Position numbers and translations under genes: made by a program. A stretch of DNA of 64,000 bases, from contig CAJQMR010000002.1 of NCBI GenBank assembly GCA_905479495.1, positions 310,001-374,000 of the forward strand. Reading direction: 5' to 3'. The stretch is from an uncultured Anaerolineae bacterium. Lineage in GTDB: Bacteria; Chloroflexota; Anaerolineae; Promineifilales; Promineifilaceae. Below are positions 58,742-64,000 of the stretch, one piece after another (position 1 is the stretch's first letter; every line of letters begins with the position of its first letter). The notes under the pieces were generated by a model. That model made no database searches. It was not told the DNA's origin and worked only from the letters and a program-made list of their open reading frames with translations.

Positions 58742-61219
58742 ATGCGATTTGACAGATTTACGGAACGCGCCCAGGATGCGGCCGCCAGAGCGTACGAACT
58801 CACCCAGGAATACGGCCATACCCAGGTCGATACGGAACATCTTTTTCTGGCACTCATGCGGCAAGAAGATGGCGCTGTTCCCCAACTGCTTGATCAATTA
58901 AAAGTTGACGTTGCTGCCATTCAGCAGCGTTTGGAAGAAGAACTCAAGAATAGCCCCAAAGTTTCCGTTTACGGCGGCGGTGTTGGGCAAATTTTTTATA
59001 CACCCCGCATTCGTACCGTACTGGAATTAGCTCAAGGGGAAGCGAATCGTCTCAAGGATGAATTCATCTCGACCGAGCACCTGTTCCTGGCTATCCTGAG
59101 CGAGCGTAATACGCCCTCCGCCCGTATTTTGCAGGAGTTTGGTGTGACGCGCGAGCGGGTGCTGAACAGTATTCAAGAACTGCGCGGCGGCGCACGGGTC
59201 ACCGACCGGCAAGCGGAAAGCCGCTACCGCACCTTGGACAAATATAGCCGTGACCTCACCCAATTGGCCCGTGAAGGCAAGCTGGACCCTGTTATTGGGC
59301 GGGATGATGAGATTATGCGCGTGGTCCAGGTGCTGAGCCGTCGTACCAAGAACAACCCGGTGCTCATTGGCGAAGCGGGTGTCGGCAAGACCGCCATTGT
59401 GGAAGGGCTAGCGCAAAAGATTAACAAAAATGACGTGCCGGAAAACCTGCTCAACAAAAAGGTTGTCTCGCTTGATTTGGGCGCGATGATTGCGGGCAGC
59501 CGCTTTCGCGGTGAGTTTGAAGAGCGGCTGAAAGCGTCGATGGAAGAAATTCAGCGAGCCCAGGGCGAAATTATTCTCTTTATTGATGAGCTGCACACCG
59601 TTGTTGGTGCCGGTTCAGCGCAGGGCGCGATGGATGCCAGCAATATGCTCAAGCCCGCTTTGGCTCGTGGTGAACTACAATGTGTGGGGGCTACCACGTT
59701 AGACGAGTACCGTCAATACATTGAAAAAGACAGTGCTTTAGAACGCCGTTTTGCGCCGGTGTTTGTTGATGAGCCGTCGGTAGATGATACGATTGAGATG
59801 CTGCGTGGCCTGCGTGGACAGTATGAGCAGCACCACAAAATCACCTATTCAGACGATGCGCTGGTGGCCGCCGTGAAGCTGTCTCAGCGGTATGTGATGG
59901 ACCGTCGCTTGCCGGACAAGGCAATTGATTTGATGGATGAGGCAGCGGCCAAGCTACGCGTGGCGCTGCACACCCTGCCGGCTGACCTGAAAGAACTCAA
60001 GATTGAAGTAGATAAGCTGACGGCCGAAGAAGAAGAAGCCCACACCGTGCGTGACTACGAACGTGCCGCTACTGTCCGAGCCGAACGACTGCGTCTGGAA
60101 GGCGAGTTTGCTGCTGCCCGCGAAAAATGGCAGTCAGAAAATGAACTGGACGAAGTTGTGACCGAAGAAGATATTGCCGGTGTGGTGGCTTCCTGGACGG
60201 GCATTCCGGTGACGCAGATGATGGAAACGGAAGCCGAGAAGTTACTAGAAATGGAAGAGCGACTGCATGAGCGCATTGTGGGGCAGGACAAGGCGATTGT
60301 GGCTTTGTCTGACGCGATTCGCCGCAGCCGGTCCGGTTTAAGCGACCCGCGCCGTCCGATTGGATCGTTTATCTTTTTGGGCAGCTCTGGTGTGGGCAAG
60401 ACGGAGTTGGCCAAGGCATTGGCTGAGTTCCTTTTTGATGATGAAGATGCCTTGATTCGCGTAGACATGAGCGAATATCGGGAGCAGCATACGGTAAGCC
60501 GCCTGTTTGGTGCGCCTCCAGGATACGTTGGTTACGATCAGGGGGGCCAATTGACGGAACAGGTGCGGAGACGGCCGTATTCCGTCGTGCTCTTTGATGA
60601 AATTGAGAAAGCCCATCCTGATGTGTGGAACGCGCTGCTGCAATTATTGGACGACGGCCGTCTCACCGATGGTCAGGGTCGTCTTGTGAACTTCCGCAAT
60701 ACGGTGATTGTGATGACCAGCAACGTAGGCACCTCGTTTGTAAAAAGCTCTGGTGCCCTTGGTTTTGCCGGTATGCGCGATGCTGACGAAGCGGTGGAAC
60801 ACAAGCGAATTGCCGATGCGCTCAAGAAAACATTCCGGCCAGAGTTTATCAATCGGATTGATGAAATCATCATCTTTGAACCGCTGAGCGAAGCGCATGT
60901 GGTGGAAATCGTAACCATGCAAATGAAAGAGGTGCAGCAGCGCCTGTCGGAGCAGGGTGGCCTTTCTATCATCCTCACAGAAGCAGCCCAGCATTGGCTG
61001 GCCAAGCAGGGCTTTGATGAAGATTTTGGTGCCCGTCCGCTGCGGCGTGCCTTGCAGCGCTTTGTGGAAAGCCCGCTATCGGTGAAGCTGCTTAAGGGCG
61101 AGTTCAACGCTGGCGATATCGTACACATCGACGCGGTGGATGGCGAACTGGTGTTTGAGCGGGCGGAAGATGCCACGCTGGATGCGCCACAATCCGTGGA
61201 AGAATCGCTGGACGCGTAA
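58742..61219 (+). CDS. clpC: ClpC-type AAA+ chaperone ATPase
   Basis: 825 aa. Two Clp N repeats (1-145), first AAA with Walker [10 protein letters not shown] (near 208), middle region with UVR-like [23 protein letters not shown] (near 430-452), second AAA with [11 protein letters not shown] (near 545), and ClpB-D2-small C-terminus. It unfolds proteins for ClpP. The UVR-like middle identifies ClpC rather than ClpA or ClpB. mcsA/mcsB/ctsR are not adjacent. AAGGAAAT-type ribosome site. Confidence 0.96.
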   Translation: MRFDRFTERAQDAAARAYELTQEYGHTQVDTEHLFLALMRQEDGAVPQLLDQLKVDVAAIQQRLEEELKNSPKVSVYGGGVGQIFYTPRIRTVLELAQGEANRLKDEFISTEHLFLAILSERNTPSARILQEFGVTRERVLNSIQELRGGARVTDRQAESRYRTLDKYSRDLTQLAREGKLDPVIGRDDEIMRVVQVLSRRTKNNPVLIGEAGVGKTAIVEGLAQKINKNDVPENLLNKKVVSLDLGAMIAGSRFRGEFEERLKASMEEIQRAQGEIILFIDELHTVVGAGSAQGAMDASNMLKPALARGELQCVGATTLDEYRQYIEKDSALERRFAPVFVDEPSVDDTIEMLRGLRGQYEQHHKITYSDDALVAAVKLSQRYVMDRRLPDKAIDLMDEAAAKLRVALHTLPADLKELKIEVDKLTAEEEEAHTVRDYERAATVRAERLRLEGEFAAAREKWQSENELDEVVTEEDIAGVVASWTGIPVTQMMETEAEKLLEMEERLHERIVGQDKAIVALSDAIRRSRSGLSDPRRPIGSFIFLGSSGVGKTELAKALAEFLFDDEDALIRVDMSEYREQHTVSRLFGAPPGYVGYDQGGQLTEQVRRRPYSVVLFDEIEKAHPDVWNALLQLLDDGRLTDGQGRLVNFRNTVIVMTSNVGTSFVKSSGALGFAGMRDADEAVEHKRIADALKKTFRPEFINRIDEIIIFEPLSEAHVVEIVTMQMKEVQQRLSEQGGLSIILTEAAQHWLAKQGFDEDFGARPLRRALQRFVESPLSVKLLKGEFNAGDIVHIDAVDGELVFERAEDATLDAPQSVEESLDA

Positions 61220-61240
61220 CCGCAATCAGCTAAAGATGAA

Positions 61241-61276
61241 GCGCCTTCTCCAAATTTTGGGGAGGGCGTTTTTTAT
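61241..61276 (+). terminator. rho-independent terminator after clpC
   Basis: GCGCCTTCTCC pairs (with G-T pairs) with GGGGAGGGCGT (61241-61251 with 61259-61269), then TTTTTTATTTT. Confidence 0.85.
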
Positions 61277-61284
61277 TTTGGGGG

Positions 61285-61845
61285 TTAACTGGGTTTTTGT
61301 TTGAGGATGGCGGTAGCAACGGCGCGCAGGCTGATACGGCCGTTCCGCGCCTGCTGCTGTAACGTCCGGTAAGCTTCTTCTTCACTCAGTCCAGTAGCCA
61401 TCAGCCGGGCTTTGGCTTTGTCCAGCAGCTTACGCGTTTCCAGAGCATCAGCCAGCTTGTCAGCTTCTTCTTTAAGCGCCTGGCTGTCGAGAAACCGTTT
61501 ATAGGCAACGGTGATGGCCGCTGAAAGCTCTTCCGGCTTGACTGGTTTGATCAGGTAGCCGTGAATGGGCAGGTCGCTGGCTTTGTCGATGAGGTCTTGC
61601 TCGCTGAAGGCGGTGAGCAGCAGGATAGGCATTGGTTGGGTGCGGGCCAATGTTTTGGCCGCCTGCAAGCCATCGGTGAAGGGCATTTTGATGTCCAGAA
61701 TGGCCAGATCCGGGCGGTGGCGGCGGGCCATTTCCAGGGCTTCACGGCCGTTTGTGGCCGCCAGCACTTCATGCCCCAGCTCCTGGAGAATGGATTTTAG
61801 ACCCATGCGAATGATCGATTCATCGTCGGCAATTAAAATGCGCAT
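61285..61845 (-). CDS. ANTAR-domain response regulator
   Basis: 186 aa from the ATG at 61845 (MRILIADDESIIR). Receiver domain (1-120): acidic DDE, phosphorylation Asp in LAILDIKMP (near 53), Lys in LIKPVKPEEL (near 103). The C-terminal 60 residues are an ANTAR RNA-binding domain: ALETRKLLDKAKARLMATGLSEEEAYRTLQQQARNGRISLRAVATAIL. ANTAR proteins bind paired RNA hairpins and stop termination. Partner of the kinase encoded upstream; likely target is a nitrogen gene such as the GSIII gene. Confidence 0.93.
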   Translation of the reverse strand: MRILIADDESIIRMGLKSILQELGHEVLAATNGREALEMARRHRPDLAILDIKMPFTDGLQAAKTLARTQPMPILLLTAFSEQDLIDKASDLPIHGYLIKPVKPEELSAAITVAYKRFLDSQALKEEADKLADALETRKLLDKAKARLMATGLSEEEAYRTLQQQARNGRISLRAVATAILKQKPS

Positions 61846-61889
61846 GAGCAGGATTGTAGTTTGCAAGTGGGGAAGTTTGCAACTTTTAT

Positions 61890-61970
61890 TGCAAAGGGGC
61901 AAAGAAACGAAGAAACAAAGGGTCAATAAATCTTGGTTTTGGCCTGCCTTTGTTGCTTTGTATAAAAATT
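61890..61970. repeat. AAAGGGGCAAAGAAACG inverted repeat
   Basis: GCAAAGGGGCAAAG.. words and CTTTGTTGCTTTG near 61952 form a hairpin between the kinase and the regulator gene. H family. Confidence 0.7.
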
Positions 61971-61971
61971 C

Positions 61972-63609
61972 CTAACCAATTTCCTGCTCAAGCATTCGAG
62001 GCAGGCGGAGGCTAATTTCGGTGCCGCCTTGTGGGGGGTGGTTGAATTTGAGACGGCCGTTTAAATCTTCTTGCACCAATGTTTCTACAATTTCCAGACC
62101 CAGCCCTGGCTTTAGATCATCGGGTAGGCCGCTGCCATTGTCGCGCACGATGATGATGATTTCGTCGGGAGAGCGGCCCAGCGAGATATCGATCTGGCCG
62201 TCGGCGGAGCGCTCGGCAAAGGCGTGTTCCAGGCTGTTTTGCACCAGCTCGTTGACCACCAGGGCGATGGCTGTGGCCGGTTTGCTGGGCAGGGTGATGG
62301 TATCGCCAAAGACACGAATCGTAAGCGATTGGCCGGGATGGCTCATGGTCTCGGCCGTGGCCTGGCTGATCCGTTCCAGCACGTCCTTCACGTCCACCAG
62401 GCGAAACCCTTTTTCTGACAAAATCTCGTGTACAGCAGCGATGCTGCGGATGCGGTGAATGTTGGTTTGCAGCACTTCGCGGGGGTCCAGACGGTCAGCG
62501 TCGGCCAGCTGGAGCTGCATGAGCATGGCCACGGTTTGTAGATTGTTCTTGATGCGGTGGTGCATTTCGCGGACGACGGCCGTATTGGTCACCAGCCGCG
62601 CATTTTCAATCGCCAGGGCAGTCTGGTTGGCTAAGGTGGCAAACAGCGTTTGCTGCTCCTCGCTAAACTGGCGGGGTTCGGTAGTGTAGCAGTTAAACAC
62701 GCCAATGACCCGGTCCCGCACGCTTAACGGCACGCAGAGCAGCGAGACCAATCCCTCTTGCCGGGCCAGTGCTTTGCCCTTGTACCGCCGGTCCGTTTGT
62801 ACATTGGCAATGTAAAGTGGCTGGCCGGTGTGCAGCACGCTGCCGATGGCGCTGTCGGTGGTATTAGCTGGTAGGGGGGGGCGGTGCTGGTAGGGAGTTT
62901 GATCGCGTCGGGTGGAGCGGAGTTCCAGGTGGGTGCCTGTTTCATTGAGGAGGAAGATGGCGCAAACGGCCGTATCCATCATCTTGGCCGCCATTTCAGT
63001 GACTACATCCAGAATATCATCCAAATATTGCGGTGAAGTCACCACTTCGCTCACTTGTGCCAGGGCACGCATCTCCTCAATTTGGCGAGCCTGCTTGTCA
63101 TAAAGTTGCGCTTTTGCCAATGTACCAGCGGCCATATCACCAATCAACGATAGCAATGCAACCTCATTGTCACTGAAGTCACGCGGTGTGCGGGTTTGCA
63201 CATTTAACGCGCCAATGACATCTGCTTCAATGACCAGCGGTACGGCCAGCAGCGAGACATAAGGGGTTTCTTCTGCTTCATCAACCCATTTGAAATGAGG
63301 GTCTTGCTGGGCATCACGGGCAAAGATGGGCTGGTTGCTTTGCACCGCATACCCAGTCATGCCTTCACCCATCGCCAGCGTAGCCCGTCCCAAAGCCCGG
63401 TTGGCCAGTCCTGTGGAGGCCCGCAGCCGCAACGTGCTGCCATCCGAATCTACCAGGTAGATAGTGCAGGAATCCACATGCATCACCTCGGTGGTTTTAC
63501 GCACGATAAGATCCAGGGTGGTATCTAAATTCCAGGCTGTACTGAGCGCTCGGGCAATTTCCCTCAGGGCGCTCAATGCCTGGGGGCGTGTGGAGGTCGT
63601 GTTAAACAT
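61972..63609 (-). CDS. GAF-GAF sensor histidine kinase (PdtaS-like)
   Basis: 545 aa from the ATG at 63609 (MFNTTSTR). Two GAF domains (about 20-165 and 190-330), a HisKA_2-type H-box HHRIKNNLQTVAM (near 352), and a HATPase_c domain ending with ELVQNSLEHAF and DNGSGLP. Resembles PdtaS/EutW kinases paired with ANTAR regulators. It is soluble (no membrane helices) and its GAF domains probably sense a small ligand or redox state. The ANTAR gene is 126 nt downstream. Confidence 0.93.
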   Translation of the reverse strand: MFNTTSTRPQALSALREIARALSTAWNLDTTLDLIVRKTTEVMHVDSCTIYLVDSDGSTLRLRASTGLANRALGRATLAMGEGMTGYAVQSNQPIFARDAQQDPHFKWVDEAEETPYVSLLAVPLVIEADVIGALNVQTRTPRDFSDNEVALLSLIGDMAAGTLAKAQLYDKQARQIEEMRALAQVSEVVTSPQYLDDILDVVTEMAAKMMDTAVCAIFLLNETGTHLELRSTRRDQTPYQHRPPLPANTTDSAIGSVLHTGQPLYIANVQTDRRYKGKALARQEGLVSLLCVPLSVRDRVIGVFNCYTTEPRQFSEEQQTLFATLANQTALAIENARLVTNTAVVREMHHRIKNNLQTVAMLMQLQLADADRLDPREVLQTNIHRIRSIAAVHEILSEKGFRLVDVKDVLERISQATAETMSHPGQSLTIRVFGDTITLPSKPATAIALVVNELVQNSLEHAFAERSADGQIDISLGRSPDEIIIIVRDNGSGLPDDLKPGLGLEIVETLVQEDLNGRLKFNHPPQGGTEISLRLPRMLEQEIG

Positions 63610-63649
63610 GATGAGATTATAACAGGTGAGATGCGTGAGAGAGGTGGGC

Positions 63650-63731
63650 AAAGTGAAAAGTAAAAAGTGAAAAGCGGACGCTGTTGAGATAACCAACTTT
63701 TCACTTTTTACTTTATCATTTTTTACTGATT
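63650..63731. repeat. GTGAAAAGTAAAAAGTG inverted repeat
   Basis: AAAGTGAAAAGTAAAAAGTG and complement CACTTTTTACTTTATC form a hairpin between the kinase and GSIII genes. Confidence 0.75.
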
Positions 63732-64000
63732 TTATTTGATGTACAACATTTCCTGGTAGGAGGGCAGCGGCCACAGGTCATCGGCTACGATGGTTTCCAG
63801 GGTGTCGGCGTATTCGCGTACCGTGTTCATGGCTGGGATCAGCTTCTTCAGGGCGTGTTCAGCCTCTTCGTGCACGGACCCACCTTCATGTGCCAGGGCG
63901 GTTTCCAGTTCAGCGGTGCTGTCTTGCAGGCAGCGCACGAGTTCCGTAACACGATCCAACGTGTTGGTATCGAAAGAATAGCCAACTGCCTTGAGATTGG
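63732..64000 (-). CDS. glnN: glutamine synthetase type III, C-terminal part
   Basis: Only the last 89 codons are in the window; the frame is open to the right edge. The C-terminal [23 protein letters not shown] start and [31 protein letters not shown] end match GSIII (GlnN) enzymes, about 700 aa in full. Makes glutamine from glutamate and ammonia. Its neighbour, an ANTAR two-component system, fits nitrogen regulation. A short TTG frame at 63959 is just part of this longer one. Confidence 0.82.
   Translation of the reverse strand, partial: NLKAVGYSFDTNTLDRVTELVRCLQDSTAELETALAHEGGSVHEEAEHALKKLIPAMNTVREYADTLETIVADDLWPLPSYQEMLYIK

Noticed and set aside
1..64000. tRNA, rRNA, insertion sequence, prophage or integrase genes
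   Set aside because: Scanned for tRNA TPsiC-arm patterns, transposase/integrase-like proteins and rRNA segments; none seen.

Overview
The window looks like chromosomal DNA of a Chloroflexota bacterium, probably Anaerolineae or Caldilineae-like. This is inferred from gene content and style, not from a marker tree. The clues are mid-50s GC by eye, several lipoproteins with Pro/Thr linkers, a MoeZ/CysO/Mec/CysM sulfur-carrier cluster, ECF sigma/anti-sigma pairs, a PdtaS/PdtaR-like two-component pair, type III glutamine synthetase, and very many short palindromic intergenic repeats. I see no rRNA, tRNA, CRISPR array, transposase or prophage. Most genes are ordinary housekeeping or accessory genes.

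Layout. 1-2.6 kb: a gene start cut by the left edge, an ACT protein, a methyltransferase, a histidine phosphatase and a lipoprotein. 2.7-9.6 kb, all minus: sulfur metabolism. A SAM-I riboswitch with terminator (about 5.9-6.1 kb) precedes a JAMM peptidase, a CysO-like sulfur carrier, a DUF4395 membrane protein, a membrane thioredoxin and a MoeZ-type E1-rhodanese. Two cysteine synthase paralogues lie upstream, one behind a structured leader of about 400 nt. 9.7-11.6 kb: ECF sigma factor, anti-sigma factor and a membrane protein. 11.7-14.3 kb: an 882-aa STAND NTPase with an N-terminal effector-associated-type domain (EAD) and kinesin-light-chain-like TPRs. 14.3-20.1 kb: GNAT, an ArsR/DUF2087 regulator, RecD2 and a beta-propeller lipoprotein. 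20.3-21.6 kb: a small membrane protein and an ITPase/HAM1-like protein fused to the same kind of EAD. 21.6-27.4 kb: a cytochrome c fusion, a second ECF/anti-sigma pair, a YcaQ-like glycosylase, an AFG1/ZapE-like ATPase and a nitroreductase. 27.6-41.3 kb: a LolA-like protein, a MacB-like ABC fusion, a cyclase, a flavoprotein, hemolysin III, a GCS2 ligase, PepA, an epimerase, carbamate kinase and an M50-TPR fusion. 41.5-48.7 kb: a BMP-family nucleoside ABC transporter with convergent adenine deaminase, a likely purine salvage unit. 48.8-58.6 kb: a propeller lipoprotein, a deoxyribosyltransferase-like protein, a membrane protein/regulator pair, a nucleotidyltransferase pair, ProS, L19, a C26 amidotransferase, MurI and a PPOX protein. 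58.7-64 kb: ClpC, an ANTAR response regulator, a GAF histidine kinase and the C-terminus of a type III glutamine synthetase cut by the right edge.

Two genome-scale signals run through the window. First, the palindrome ACGGCCGT (often AAACGGCCGTTT) recurs about twice per kb, inside genes and between them, like the cyanobacterial HIP1 element. The STAND gene has none, which suggests recent acquisition. Second, at least ten families of short, degenerate, mostly inverted repeats fill the intergenic spaces. In three genes (recD2, the MacB-like ABC fusion, adenine deaminase) such repeats are read through in frame.

The best candidate for an undescribed system is the pair of EAD proteins: a STAND NTPase and, 6.4 kb away, an ITPase-like protein whose canonical catalytic aspartate appears replaced. 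In related conflict systems, EADs connect STAND sensors with effectors.
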